Positions 44,895 to 57,212 of a stretch of 64,000 bases of DNA are shown one piece after another. A program made the position numbers and the translations under genes. The notes beneath the pieces were generated by a model. That model was not told the DNA's origin and made no database searches. It saw nothing but the letters and a program-made list of their open reading frames with translations. The stretch's first letter is position 1, and the number at the start of each line of letters is the position of its first letter. The stretch comes from Cristatella mucedo. Lineage: Eukaryota; Bryozoa; Phylactolaemata; Cristatellidae. The stretch lies in assembly GCA_009760855.2 (NCBI GenBank), contig WPIO01000045.1, forward strand, positions 740,001 through 804,000. The letters are read 5' to 3'.

Positions 44895-45015
44895 ATGATT
44901 AGCATGATTTCACTCACCATTCAATTGCATTTCCCTTTGCAGCAAATGTAAAGCGCCTAGAGAGAGATTAAGTTCTCTGAGGGCGCTTTATCAAGTGTAT
45001 TATTATTATTACCGT
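44895..45015 (+). mobile_element. LINE-A 3' end (about 120 bp), well conserved
   Basis: GCATGATTTCACTCACCATT, TTTGCAGCAAATGTAAAGCG, intact stem-loop and ATTATTATTATT. Its good conservation suggests one of the younger insertions. Confidence 0.9.
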
Positions 45016-46014
45016 CAATTTCCTCGAAGTAGGATTTTTTATTAGTAAGTTGAATGATTTCGTTGTTCGAGTATAAAAACGTGTTAACGACAGTCTAAAT
45101 GCTTTTTTATACTACTAGAGACCTCTAGACTGAATACCCAATTACCCACCATCAAACTTGTCCTACCCAATATATTTGACAGAATACGCGAAAGTAATGA
45201 ACTTGCATGGGTGAGCCAATCAGTAGCCCTGATGGCAAGAGGTTATTGAAGCCAATCAGTCAACAGCAAGCTCTGATTGGATTGGTTTTATGACGCAAAT
45301 TTTTTTTTAAACAATTCTTGCCCGCAAAAATGAGTGGTCGAACGGTTGTGCTTGGCGTTGAAAAATCTTCTGAGGTGTTCGAATACATAGGCGTGTACAT
45401 ACATAGCTACAGTAATCCTAATTTTAATTTTATTACATGGGGTGTGTAATTAAATAAGACAACCAAGCGCGCGCTATATGAGCCTACAAAAGTCGGAGCA
45501 CAAAGTGGCGAGGGACTACTGTAATTGATTTAATATACAACTGGTCGGTAAATTAACTAATAAATACTATAAGAAATCATTGTTATACTCGTGTTATTGT
45601 GACGTGCACATTTTTCAAGTTTCCAGCAATACATGCTTGTGATCCATGCGCTTTTATCGGTGTGCTTTTGTTATGGCAGGCATCAGTGGTTTTTCCATGT
45701 AGTAACTGCTGTACGGAACGATGCTTAAACAGTCTACGCTACCGCTACAAACTACGGCTAGTAGTAGCACTTCTTTAAGTACTTACTACTGTACTACAGG
45801 GGGTGGGACGTGGAGGCTTAGAAGTTATATTTAGTGGCTGCCGGGTTCGGATGAAAGGCTGCAATTCCTCACCGGAATTGAGGAATTCTCGCTCCGGGGC
45901 AAAACCGAAATGATTGCGTATCCCATACAGAAAGCGTATTTCCGCTCACGCATGGCCTGTATCCATCAAACGGTTCAATCACTAGTGATGCTCAATGAAG
46001 TAGCCACTGCGTAG
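45016..46014. other. No gene recognised
   Basis: Unique sequence; short inverted AATTCCTCACCGGAATTGAGG near 45,872 noted. Confidence 0.4.
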
Positions 46015-46195
46015 AGGCAGTATAGTGGTAAGGCTATCAGCTTGCACCTATAGCCTTGTCTTTGGCCCAGGATTGAAGCAGGTCGCCAGCGGCTCGTTCA
46101 CTCGACGAGTGAAGTCGTGGCACCAAGCACCGCGGCATAATTAAAGATCTTACATAGAGATTGAGTTCCCCTTGGAAGCTATTCAAATCTATCCT
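46015..46195 (+). mobile_element. SINE-D-like element with variant head
   Basis: Head GGCAGTATAGTGGTAAGGCT resembles a tRNA A box; the B-box region is weak (GGATTGAAGCAGGTC). The 3' end CATAGAGATTGAGTTCCCCT...GGAAGCTATTCAAATCTATC is a diverged LINE-A-type terminus. Confidence 0.5.
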
Positions 46196-46469
46196 ATTGT
46201 ATCGCACGGGCAGGAAGAATATACCGCTTCCTCGATACGGGGGAGATGTTCTGAAGAGAAAGATGTCTAGAAAATTTCTGATGTGGCATAAGCACCTGAG
46301 AACAGTAAGCGCCGCTGGTTAAAAAGCACCAGCATGCTTGGGCAATATCTGACAAGGCTGACAGCTGCCGCCTTTAAGAGGAAAAGTGGCTAACATAATG
46401 GCAAGAAGAAAACGCGGTGAAAGCAGCAAATAGCCGAGGCTCAGCGAGGTTTTCAGAGATTGCAGCATC

Positions 46470-47115
46470 GCACAGTGAGACACTTGGCTGGGCTGCCAAA
46501 GAAAGCTATTATGCCACTACAGCGGACTATGAATATGGCTGCAAGGCTGGTCTTCAAGTCCCAGCGGTTTGAGCACGAGTCACCTTTGCTGAAAGAGCTA
46601 GGATGGTTTCCGGTTGAGCAAAGGATACAGAGCAAAGTTCTTACGCTGACCCACAAGGCCCGCCACGGCTTGGCTCCTTCGTACCTAGCTGAACAGCTGC
46701 ATCAGTTTCAGCCCTGTTCGTGCCCTCATGTCCTGTGTGGACAATAAATTAGCTGTCCCATTCCTCCGCTTAAAGGCAGTTGGCGACAGAAGCTTTAGCT
46801 CTGCAGGTCCTAGACTGTGGAACTCGCTTCCACAATTCTTAGGCAACGACAACTACTCTCCTACTGCCGACTATGGCACATCTTTTTCTGCGGTCCTGAG
46901 CTGCTACTTCTATGTTACTTACTACCTCGACTGCTCTCCTGACTCTGCTATGCTTCCCACTTTCTCTTTGTTGCGTGAGACGAAGTCTGTTGGCTACCGA
47001 ATGCGTACCGAAAGCCGCTTAGGCTGTGAGTGCGCTATACAAAACTCTCCTGCGTAACACCCACATGGTCTTCATGACTTTGTGGAGTTACAGACGGAGA
47101 TACATTACATTACTT
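46470..47115 (+). mobile_element. LINE-C, reference 3' copy
   Basis: Best 3' copy of the family. Plus-strand frames: PLQRTMNMAARLVFKSQRFE, LLKELGWFPVEQRIQSKVLT, RHGLAPSYLAEQLHQFQP, then (other frame) NKLAVPFLRLKAVGDRSFSS, AGPRLWNSLPQFLGNDNYSP and the cysteine-containing tail with KSVGYRMRTESRLGCECAIQ, stop at 47,055. One frameshift at about 46,720. The terminus reads GACTTTGTGGAGTTACAGAC then GGAGATACATTACATTAC. These downstream blocks lie after the RT thumb in longer copies (16,503 and 26,580). Confidence 0.92.
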
Positions 47116-47865
47116 AAAAGACTGCCAGCATGCTGAACGGCAGCCACAGGACCAGCATACCGTCTTCAGCCTAGTTGCTGATCGAGATAATGAGACTGCA
47201 TTCCTAAAAGGTCTTGCTTAAAAAATGCGTGAAATACCTATCGTTCCTCAAAGACTTTTGCTTCTGCGTGTCAGTATATATGGGGTTGTAAGATTACGAT
47301 TTCCATACATAAGCATTCAAATTAGGTAGTCGTGAGGTAGAACTGCTTTTTGCTAGGCCCTATTTAACTGAAAAGTTATCAAAGGTCGCTTGCACACAGC
47401 CGGATGGAGTAAGGGCGTTATTCGTAAATGTCTCTGCTAAGGTGTTTGAGGACGGAACAGTGTACTTGGGCAGCTAGCCTGCTGGGGATCAAGACGAGCG
47501 CTTGGCACTTTATTCCACCTGAAAATGCTGTGCGACAGCTCTTGATTTAAAGGTAAGCCATTTACACTGCCTTGATAGACTTTGCTGCATACCTTTGGGC
47601 AATTTGCCAAATATATGGTTATGGTATATTTAATTACCGGGATAAATATAACGAGATAGCCGTTGAGCTGACTACCTCTTTAACTTGACGAAAAACTACT
47701 GACCACTTTAGAAGGCAAAGAAATAAATGCAAATTAAAGTCAACGCTTTCGCTTGGCTAATATTAACTTTAAACCATATTTACGTTGGAAAGTAAAACAA
47801 AGCACGAAGGTTTATATTTAGCACGGTCAATTGTATATCAGTAAAATAAACTCCATGTTACTTTA
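47116..47865. other. No gene recognised
   Basis: Unique sequence. Confidence 0.4.
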
Positions 47866-48775
47866 TGAGAATAATAACACATTTGATAAAGCCTCCTTAG
47901 AGAACTCAGTCCCTTTCTAGGCACTTAACACCGGCTACAAACAAAGCGCGATCGAATGGTTAGTAGGCTGCTCTATAAACGACAATAAAATTCTGGTTAG
48001 GTTGACATGCACAGGCTCTCCATGCTAGTATTATTAGTAGCCTCATGAGCATCGCCAGCACTACGTTAGCACGTAAAAGACAGATCGCGGGGACTCACAA
48101 AATGCTGTTATAAGTAGGTCCGTTTTAGTTTTTTATGTGATCAAGTCGCGAGATGTAATGACGTAAGGTGGGAGTGGATTACATGCTTTGGGAGCATACA
48201 AACCAAAGGCATGGTCTCCGAAGGATTTGAGGTTTGTACGAGGTATAGGTAAATAGATAGGTTCCTAAAAGCGGTTGATACGATGCTTAGCCCGGTGGGG
48301 AAGTAGATGTGATTAGTAGGCTGGAGCTATAGGATAAAGGGAACAAAAGATTAGTAACAAAACCATGAATTAGATGCGTTGGTTTACTGGAAGCCAGTGC
48401 AGGTCGGAGAGAAGTGGTGTGATATGGCAAGCGCGACTCTCATGACAGACAAGCATGGCTGCAGAGGTGTGCACCAGCTGTTACTGCCCGATTGCACAAG
48501 CCAGCCGACCAGCAAGTAGTTAGTTACAGAGGTCAAGAATTGAGCCCATATGCTTGGAACAATTTATATGTGGCATCCCTTTCTAAACAAGCAAAATATT
48601 TTTAGCACGTTTATTTAGATGAGAGTAGGCAGACTTGACTGTGGAACTTATATAGTCGTCTAATGAAATTTTATGTTGGAACATGATACCCAGATTTCAT
48701 GCAGATTCAGCAAAAGATATGCCGGCAGAGCCAATTTTGAGCATTAGCCTTTACAATTTCAGAATCTGTAAGCCT
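47866..48775 (-). mobile_element. LINE-A, ORF 3' part to tail, old copy
   Basis: GAGAATAATAACACATTTGA tail, TAGAGAACTCAGTCCCTTTC, GGGGACTCACAAAATGCTGT, GGAAGCCAGTGCAGGTCGGA and GCAGAGCCAATTTTGAGCAT in minus-strand order. Numerous indels. Confidence 0.82.
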
Positions 48776-50639
48776 TTAGCCGAAACCACATTAACTGGTT
48801 AGCCTCTTAAGCTGTGCCAGGATAGAGAAAATAGAAAATACTATTGATAGAATTATTAGGGTATTCATGAGGAGGCCAGCTTCTCAGTTACAGATTGAAA
48901 GTGTGCGAATACTAACAAACTTGTTAAAAAATAAAAGGGATCATATTTTCACTGCATAATATAAGGTTGCCTATGAAAACGAGAATCTGTAGTCGGAGTG
49001 CAGGAATAAAGTTAACTTAAACGCTGTCTGCTTGCTAGTGATAGAGCAGAATTGCTTACGTCCTGCCTTAGTAAATAAGGGCTCTAGTCTGTAAGGCATA
49101 TCTGCGCTATTTTATTTTATTTTTCTCTAATAAATCAGTTAGGTCTGTTGATATGTGTGAGTATATTATCTTTACTTTTGGACTGATAGTAAACCTACCA
49201 TGCTAGTAACCGTCAGCTGAGAAAATTCTGCAGCCAGTCCTGTCAGCCATCAACGATCGGCTGCAAAATTACACAATTTCTAGTGGGGGTGGTCTGCACT
49301 TGGCCTCTTTAAATCTTCTAACTTCCAAACCACTTCTTTAGAAAAGCTACTTTAATCCTTTCATATTGTAACTAATCATACCTACTTTCCCCATTAGAGC
49401 TCTGGCACAGCCATGCCGTTAGCTTTATATAGTCTCGCATTTCCTTTTCCCGTAATTAAGATATTTCAGAGATTGAGGGCTTTGGTGAAGCAGTGATCAG
49501 AACAGATTTAAAAATAACATAAAGTTCGCATCTAGCTCATGCCACTAATCGCAATTAGCTTGAATCATTCAAATCTCATCTAGCGACGCATTTGATTCAC
49601 ACATTTATTTGTCAGCACTTATGAGCTCATATTTTTAAATAATTGAGTTCTTAGCGTGCTGGTCAATGCCTCAGTCAGCACATATTTATAACTAAGAGTT
49701 CTTAAAAACGTAGCCCTATAAATCATCAAATGAGGTATTGATTTATTGTCTAAACCAGATATTCAAATGCTTCTGCCTGTTTGTATAAGCTGAATACATT
49801 TATCACACCAATTGTGATATAAAATATCGATTCTTACACTTTCGTTTGTGTAGCATACTTGATTCATTTGTGGAGCAACAAAAATTAAATTACCAATGAT
49901 TAAATTGTGTGAAATATTGATGTGCATCGCTTCATCATGGACATCTTTAGGCTCAGTGGTAACTTATCTTTTTGGAAATGTCAAAGTTGCACATCGTAAA
50001 TAATTCTTTAGTAAACGGCTTTTACCACTTTTTGGACTTAGTAGCCACCTAATACATAAGACTCAGCAGAGCAGGAAAGGTAATGATATTTAAAACTAGT
50101 TTAAATGCGTGATTGCAGAGCAGCTCAAATTCAGGGTCGATTTTCAGCCATCGCCGGAGCCCTTTCCTAGCATACTTTCAGGCGTGGCATTTAGCAATTA
50201 GCTTGATATCTTCCAGTTTGTAAAGCAGGCACTGGGTTAAAAGTTTTTGTCAAGGACATCTCCAAATAGCTTTACGTTTGTCCGAGTCCAAAAATGTGCA
50301 GCACTCGTCTGACTCTTTTTGTAAGTAGCTATGAGTTTCGTAACTCAACAAAGCCCTCTAAGACCAAGAGGAAATTGGGGCTGAGAGTTTCCTAATTGCT
50401 CTCCAAGAGCTTGTTCGACTTCTAATATGATCATATTATCCAGATGCCTTCATACCTACAGCAACTTAACTGAAAGACATTTACATTTATACGCTGGCAT
50501 CCCTTACTGAGGCACGCCCTAAACCTACATAAATTTGTTTCAGTTGTACTGAGTTTTGCTGAAAGACGATCCGTGCGAATCTAGTCTCAAATAGGGTAAT
50601 ATGGCACTGCGAGATTGAGAAGAGCCAACAGCAAAGCCA
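48776..50639. other. No gene recognised
   Basis: Longest stretch without any repeat signature I can see; AT-rich, short open frames only. Confidence 0.45.
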
Positions 50640-51043
50640 TTCCGTTTGACGGCTTTTTGAGAAAGTTATTCCTTTGACCGAGCGGTTTCAGTGGATGGCA
50701 AGTTTTATATCCCAATTAGAAATTAGCTAGAAAGAGCTGGGTAGCTGATACGATCGCCCAGTTCTCTGGCTCTCGTTTAAGCGCCTTGGAAAAGATCGGA
50801 GCAATGCTTGTTCATATGCAGCCTGACAGATGCTTTTATAGAACCGCAGGGACTTTACCAATAACTAGAGAAGTGTTTACCGTAGCTGTAATGGCGAGCC
50901 ACAGCTGATCTACGCACCTCGAAAGGAGGGTTTTCAGTTTTGGCCCACAGGACCAAGGATGTCAATGATATTTTGAGCTCGACAGACACATTTTCCAATG
51001 AGTTCCATTGATTCATGATTACGAGTGGTCTTAAAAATGCCAT
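50640..51043 (-). mobile_element. LINE fragment (linker and start of RT), CR1/L2-like
   Basis: A minus-strand frame reads VDQLWLAITATVNTSLVIGK then VPAVL, matching the linker consensus (L..ITKIVN.SL..G..P....) found just before RT motif 1 in CR1/L2-type elements. Subfamily not assigned. Confidence 0.45.
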
Positions 51044-51059
51044 ATCCTCGACCTCATGA

Positions 51060-52330
51060 TCGCTAAGGATGTCGTCTGCCCCACTGATCCTTTTGGGTCA
51101 TCGTCCGGTCTCATTTACTGTTCCTGCTCCCACGTGCTTAGAGGGTAAAGTCAAGCTTGTCCGGCGACGTAACTTAAAAAGCATTGACTGAGACAAATTT
51201 TTGAAATCTGTTCGTGATGCTGGGCTTATTGATTTGCACTAAGACTCGACCAACAGCCTCGACACCTTCACTGTTGCAGTGAATATGACACATTAGAGTG
51301 CTCTTGACAAACATGCTCCCGTTCATACTATCCGTGTACAGAGTCACAGGTATTCCTTTCAAATTACAAAAAAACTTCAAAAGATTCGCCGTGTTAAGCA
51401 CAGGCTTCAGCATCGTTTTAAAACATCGGTTCTGATACAGATTTAGTAAATCTCAAAGACTTCATTCGAGTTTACACATGAAAGCTTAAAAAAGCAAGAA
51501 CTTCTTTTTTTATTCGGAAACTGAAGTCCTGCCAGTGAGACCCAAAACCGATTTATCAGACGGTAAACAGTTTAGTGGCCAGTACTGAAAGGTCTGACCT
51601 CACACATATTAACGGCTCAGCCGAATAGTTTTCAGCCGTCTTTCCTAAATAGATCGTGCACATTCGTGCCTCTATTAAGCCCCGCCGAATGAAGCAACTG
51701 TGGAATCGGGACCTGTTACATTTCTTAAAAGGTTTTCTGATGTTTCTGCAAGCGATATCCCAACTATAATAGGGTCTAGTGAAAAGAGCTCGTCTCCTGA
51801 AGGCCCTATACCTTCCTCTCTGTAGTCTTTAGTGGCTGACCAACTTAGCCCTGCCATAACCAAAATTGATGATGCTTCTTGGGAATAATCGGTCGAACCA
51901 AAGTCCGTCAAATCGGCAATCGTTAGACCGATACTTAAAAGGCCTGAATTAGTTACAGTGGTTCTTACAACCCAGTTTCACTTCTTACTTTTTTTCAAAG
52001 ATTCTTTAAAAAATTGTTGCAAAGTAGCTGGTAGCACATATCTAAAAGAATGAAATTTCAGATACATTTCAATCGGGGTTCGAGATTCAATACTTCACTG
52101 AAACTGCTCTCCTCTATGTTTACAATTGCATTCTATGCGGCAAAGATGAGGGAAATTTCACAGTCCTAGCTCTTCTAGATCGTGCTGTCGTCGAATAGCC
52201 TTTTCCATCTAAGTTGAGCAAGCAGTTACGTCCTGCAAACTGCTGCCTATTCGTGCCCACGTGCTTGCAAAGGCCATGCTTCACCTTGCTTTAACCGTGC
52301 TTCAGCTCAATCCACCACCTAGCTTGACTA
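51060..52330 (+). mobile_element. LINE-C 5'-ward piece: end of endonuclease, linker, start of RT
   Basis: The endonuclease end near 51,090-51,190 matches 30,120-30,250. Then LDKHAPVHTIRVQSHRYSFQ (typical linker), a linker block matching 675-390, and FQSGFEIQYFTETALLYVYN with VLALLDRAVVE (RT motifs 2-3, canonical LLDLSAAFD). No 3' half follows, so this copy is truncated at both ends. It gives the most 5' LINE-C sequence in the window. Confidence 0.8.
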
Positions 52331-52977
52331 AAGAATTCCTGAGCTGCCAGAAAACGAGTTATCGGTCTACCTTGGAGCCTCACTCTGGCGACTTCAGGTT
52401 GAGATTGAACAAGCCATCCGATAATTCAGACAGAACATAAATCTGCTCAAGGTCAGCATTGTCACCTGGCGAATAAAGCTTGAGGTCCTTAAGACTTTCT
52501 TCCCGCCGTGGGCTGACTACGGCCACTTCTGGTTTCCAAGTCTGCCCTGCAGCCAGCCGAAAACAGAACGTCTTCCAGAACTTCTGCCGGACTCTGTCAG
52601 CCTGCCATGCTTGGCATCGGCACACTTTCCATTCAGGCCTAGCTCCGAGACTTTTCTCGGCTGAGTACGGCAATCAACAAGCGCTGCCATGAGTTGGTCA
52701 ACGTCAGCCAGCCGCATGTGGAGATCACTCGACCCATGACACCAGGGAGTGGTGTGTCATCAGTGCGAAATAGCCATAGCCAGCTTGGGCGGCGGACCAT
52801 CAATTGATGAGGAGCGCTCATGGTACCTGACCATATGCTGCCTTCGGCTCTGATGAAATTAGGCTAGCCAGGTTTTGCTAGCATGCGCAAAATATTTTAG
52901 TATTTATTTCAGTGAAGCTTCACCTTGGTTCGAACCCTAATGTTTGCCCATACTCAAGTGATGCGATGGTGAGGATG
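52331..52977. other. Unassigned, moderately GC-rich; overlapping minus-strand open frames
   Basis: Minus-strand frames at 52,821-52,639, 52,717-52,517 and 52,673-52,380 overlap, giving residues such as PGVMGRVISTCGWLTLTNSW and QADRVRQKFWKTFCFRLAAG. They could be pieces of one frameshifted ORF (about 150 codons), perhaps of an unrecognised transposon, but I find no motif. Confidence 0.3.
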
Positions 52978-53135
52978 GTGAGCCGTAATGGCACACTAGG
53001 TAAGGCTTTTGCCTTTCACGACCTCAGTCTCAAGGTCGTGGGTTCAAATCCTTTGGTTTTAAATCCTTTATCACAGCTGCAAGCGGTGATGATAGCCGTA
53101 GAGGCTCTTCTGTCTCTATACAAACAGGCTGGAAA
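52978..53135 (+). mobile_element. SINE-S
   Basis: GAGCCGTAATGGCACACTAG head, GTCGTGGGTTCAAATCC B box, GCTGCAAGCGGTGATGATAG body; a TTTTAAAT insertion follows the B box. Confidence 0.82.
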
Positions 53136-53189
53136 ACGTGCTTGCATTTAGGTATTTATTTGGGACAATTTATTCCATTGACTAGCATC

Positions 53190-54700
53190 TTGCTCAGATT
53201 TGCGTCTAACTCTTTTTCAAATCTGAAGTGGAACCTTCTTTGTCAGCCACTATCATTCCAAAGCAAGGTTTACGAAGAATGCAATCCAAAAGCACGTCAT
53301 TACATCAGCCAACTGCACTTTTTAGCTTGTCAATTTATTGGCAGACGTGCATACACGCCAATATACTTGGCTAGAGGCATGCACATGCTCCAAGGCCTAT
53401 AGTTTACCACAGACATTAAACTATCCAGGTCTACTAAACGAAAGCTTGAAAAAGCATACAAAAGATCCGGACTAACTGTCCATCGACAGGCATATTAAGA
53501 CTACTGTAGGTCGTACCAATCGATCCTAGCAAAGGCCAAGTCAAACTTCTATAAAAATATTGTTGAATCACAGATGATCACTCAAAAAAATGCTGATGTT
53601 GACGATCAATCATCTCCTCAACCGCTCCCACATTAGTTCTTTACCAGATGATCCTTGTAATGATCTAGCCGATCGCTTCTCTCGATTCTTTGTGCAGAAG
53701 ATAGACAAGACCAGGGAGTCCATCGCAGCGATTACAACATCCCCACTAGAATGCTGTTCCCGATTCCTGGCAGCTCTTATATGTCTACATTTAAGCAGGT
53801 TACTAGTGATCTCGTCCTAAAGTTTTATATCCCAATCAAAGAAGACAACAAGTCCTCTTGATCCTATTCCCACTGTCCTGCTTCTACACTGCATTGATCT
53901 GCTGCTGCCATGCCTAACTAACATCATCAATATGTCATTAGCCTCAGGTCATGTCCAAGCACCTTTCAAAAAAGCTGTAATCAGGCCACTTCTCAAGAAT
54001 GCGACACTGGACCGAGAGAACTTCAGTAACTACCGTCCAGTCTCCCTTCTACCATTCCTATCTAAGACACTGTAACGGGTCGTTGAAGACCAGCTAAACT
54101 CATGTATCTAAACCCCACACCTTGTTAGTAAGTTCCAGTCTGGCTTTAGAGCTAATCACTCCACCGAGTCAGCATTGTTTAGGGTGTACAGCGACCTACT
54201 TAGGAATGCAGACATAGGTGGATTGTCTCTGTTTGTTTTGCTCAATCTTTCGGCAGCTTTTGAAACTATCGATCACCAAATTCTTCTAGAGCTCCTCTCA
54301 TCTCGCCTGGGCATCGCTGGCGTTGCTCTACAATGGTTCAGATCCTATCTCAGTGGGAGACTCCAGAGTATTGACGTGAATGGACAAAAATCACCGAGGT
54401 ATCTCTTAAATATGGGGTACCTCAGGAGTCCGTGCTAGGTCTGGTTCATTTCACGGTTTATACTCTCCCTCTTGCTGATGTGATTGCCAAGCACAATCTA
54501 GGCTTTCACTTCTATGCGTATGACACTCAGTTGTACCTTTGCTTTGATTCCTCCCAGCCTTCGAGCACCTCAAATTCTCTCAACTCACTTGCTGCATGTA
54601 TTACTGACATCCGCACAAGGATGGCAGCAAATTTACTTAAACTAAACGATGATAAAACTAACTTACTAGCTATGGGCAAACCCAGGGTACGACAAGGTTA
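53190..54700 (+). mobile_element. LINE-A, linker and RT domain, second-best copy
   Basis: Starts in the ORF upstream of RT: YTPIYLARGMHMLQGL, then TAG where other LINEs of this type have TGG, then FTTDIKLSRSTKRKLEKAYK and RSGLTVHRQAY. RT follows: SNYRPVSLLPFLSKTL, KFQSGFRANHSTESALFRVY, LSLFVLLNLSAAFETIDHQI, then (frameshift at about 54,390) the catalytic HFYAYDTQLYLCFD, where YADD has become YAYD, so catalysis is lost. It ends at KLNDDKTNLLAMGKP. It complements the 18,860 copy, which lacks the linker. Confidence 0.9.
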
Positions 54701-54769
54701 CCGTTACCCGCCCATTCGCCCATTCTCCATCTTCATTTTTCAATATCCATCACTGCTGCTAATTAATTA

Positions 54770-55452
54770 TTATAATAATAATAATATTACACTAAATAAA
54801 GCTCCCTTGGATAACTCAATCTCTTCCTACGTACTTTACATTTGCTGCAAAGTAAACGCGATCGAATGGCGAGTGGCATCGTGTACGATTAAAAACAAGA
54901 ATAATATGATTAGGGGATATGCACAGGGTCAGCATGCAAATGTGGTTAGTGGCAGCAAGCAACAGTGTCAGCAGGCCTAAGCACACAAAGGACAAAACAC
55001 AGGGACCCACTGAGTGCTGTGCTAAATAGGTGCGTTTTTAATTTCATAGCCTGGAACTCCCTCCCGACATACATCAGAACATCCCCTGACCTGACCACAT
55101 TTAAAAGGAACTTAAAAACACACCTATTTAGGACAGCATTTAGTGGGTCCCTGCGATTCGTCCTTGATGTGCTTGTGCGTGCTTACACTGTGCATGCTGC
55201 TACTAACCACACTTGCATGCTGACCCTGTGCATGTCACCCCTTACCATATTATTCATTGTATTTGTTTTTCAAGCGTGATTTTACTTACCATTCAACTGC
55301 ATTTCACTTTGCAGCAAATGTAAAGCGCCTAGAAAGAGATTAAGTTCTCTGAGGGCGCTTTATCAAGTGCATTATTGTTATTGTTATTTTTAAATTTGGT
55401 CAAGTCATGGGAATTCGTGATGGAAGTCGGGATTGAGTTCCAGGATTAGGAG
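54770..55452 (-). mobile_element. LINE-A 3' end split by a later LINE-A insertion
   Basis: Left part 54,770-55,045: AATAATAATAATATTACAC tail to AAATAGGTGCGTTTTTAATTTC. Right part 55,388-55,452: AAATTTGGTCAAGTCATGGG to GTCGGGATTGAGTTCCAGGA. In the uninterrupted copy at 19,150-19,230 these two blocks are adjacent. Confidence 0.85.
55046..55387 (+). mobile_element. LINE-A 3' end nested in an older LINE-A
   Basis: Runs from AGCCTGGAACTCC through the 3' UTR to an intact stem-loop and ATTATTGTTATTGTTAT. Flanks TTTTTAATTT and TTTTTAAATTT look like a target-site duplication. Confidence 0.88.
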
Positions 55453-55914
55453 AAATTGCTGTGACAATTGTCCTGACTTTTCACTCTCTTTCTCAACTTT
55501 TTCCTCTGCAAGGTGCGGGCTGCTGTCAACCGACTGCACACGAAAAGCAGACAGAGACTTTGCTGTGTTATGGAGGGCTCGATTAGTGATTTACCGACAA
55601 TTGAGCTTGTGACTGACTACTAGCCCTACGACAATTGGCCGGTACCAACCGGCCTATACGACAATTGAAAAGACAACTGATCTTTGACAAGTGGCCCTAA
55701 GATTAGAAATAGGCAATACAAAAAAAACGGTGAAGGTCGGTTTTATTTGATTAAATTAGGTTATATATATATATATATATATATTCGGTTATACTTGTGC
55801 TAATCATGTGTGTGCTTCAGTCAAATGACCTCTGAGAAACACATCACCGGTCTAACTGGGCAGCGAGATTTGCTGCCGTACATCTTCTGTGCAGGTAGAT
55901 ATGTATGTACGTAC
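55453..55914. other. No gene; short (TA)n at 55,761-55,784
   Basis: Contains a local near-repeat, CCTACGACAATTGGCCGGTA followed by GCCTATACGACAATTGAAAA (55,625-55,670). Confidence 0.45.
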
Positions 55915-56502
55915 GTATATATCTACGTCTGTAACTCCACAAGGCCGTAAAGACTATGTCGGTATTACGAAGGAGACTTTTGCATTCCATCCTCTTAGCC
56001 TAAGCTTTTTTCGGTATGCATTCGGTAGCCAACAGACTTCATCTCACTCAACAAAGAGAAAGTGGAAAGCGTAGCAGAATCAGGAGAGCAGTTGAGGTAT
56101 TGAGTAACATGGAAGTAGCAGATCAGAACTAATAGAAAGAATGAGCCATATTCGGCAGCAGATGAGTAGTTTTTAATGCATTAGAATCGTGGAAGCGATT
56201 TCCCACACAGCCTAGGACCTGCAGAGCTAAAGCTTCTGTCAATAACAGTCTTTAAGTGGAGGAAATGAACAGCTAATCTTTTCTCTAGACAGGACCTGAG
56301 GAAGCGAGGAGGCTGAAACTGGTGTAACAGTTCAGATAGTTATGGAGTAGCCAAGCCTTAACAGGCCTTGTGGATCCGCTTAAGAACTTGGCTCTGCATC
56401 CGTTGATCAACCGACAGCCATCCTAGCACTTTTAGTGAATGAGAGGCGTGGTCAAATCTCTGGGACTTGAGAACTAGCCTTGCTGCCATATTCATAGCCA
56501 TT
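55915..56502 (-). mobile_element. LINE-C 3' part
   Basis: TATCTACGTCTGTAACTCCAC terminus complement, GGTATGCATTCGGTAGCCAA, AGGACCTGCAGAGCTAAAGC, and GGGACTTGAGAACTAGCCTT in minus-strand order. Confidence 0.85.
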
Positions 56503-56940
56503 AACAGCCGCCTTTGGGAGCATAGGAACTAAAGGCACTGTCGCCAAAGGATTTGAGGTTTGTATGAGATATAGGTAAAAAATAGATCCCGAAAGCCTCG
56601 TGGGGGAATAGATCTGATGATATATATATATATCAGTCAAAGGCTTCAGTCAAAGAATGAATGGATATAAAATTCAGTGGCAGAACCTTGAATTTGATGT
56701 ATCGTTAGACTGAAAGCAAGTGCAGGTAGGCGAGAAGTGGTGTGATATGGTGACTGGTCACGACAGACAAGCCTAGCTGCAGGGTATTGCACAAGCTGCA
56801 AGGGCCTGATAGCACAGTCTAGTAGACCAGTAAGCAGCGAGTTAGGTGAAGTCGCGATAGGTTGTCACAAATTCACGGACCAATTTAGATGTGAAATCCC
56901 TGTCTAAACAAGCCCAAATTTGAGCAATTGTATTCAATTT
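56503..56940 (-). mobile_element. LINE-A, ORF 3' part without 3' UTR
   Basis: TTTGGGAGCATAGGAACTAA, GGCGAGAAGTGGTGTGATAT, ACGACAGACAAGCCTAGCTG and TTCACGGACCAATTTAGATG. Contains a 19-bp TA run at 56,615-56,633. Confidence 0.82.
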
Positions 56941-57212
56941 GTGATTGTAATATGGCTGGCAGCAAGCATACAACTTTCCATACTTGCCAGTGTAGCCTCT
57001 AAAACGGTTTTGGCAAGTACCGGACGGACAGGTGCTTCATCCAAACCGTAATATGGAATTGAGGCTACCATGGATTGATTAAGCCATAAGCCATAATAAG
57101 CCCACCACCTGCTAAGATGGCTGGTAAACGACACGCCTAAGCATCCTCGGATCGTAAATCAGCATACTCCCTCATTTCTGTCGATAAATGGTCAGGCAAA
57201 AGCCTAAAAGAG

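Noticed and set aside
50640-52330. Twin-priming inversion joining the minus LINE fragment and the plus LINE-C
   Set aside because: The two pieces cover overlapping parts of the element (linker and RT start) rather than adjacent parts, so two separate insertions are simpler.
52380-52821. Host gene in the moderately GC-rich segment
   Set aside because: Three overlapping frames in different phases, no motif and no splice sites; kept only as unassigned sequence.
53142-53402. Possible host terminal exon after CATCTTGCTCAG with a stop at 53,400
   Set aside because: The frame continues past the TAG into FTTDIKLSRSTKRKLEKAYK, a LINE linker; the TAG replaces the usual Trp codon, so this is LINE-A sequence.
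54770-55387. Large palindrome or inverted duplication
   Set aside because: The two arms differ at many positions and the minus arm resumes on the far side; nested insertion explains it better.
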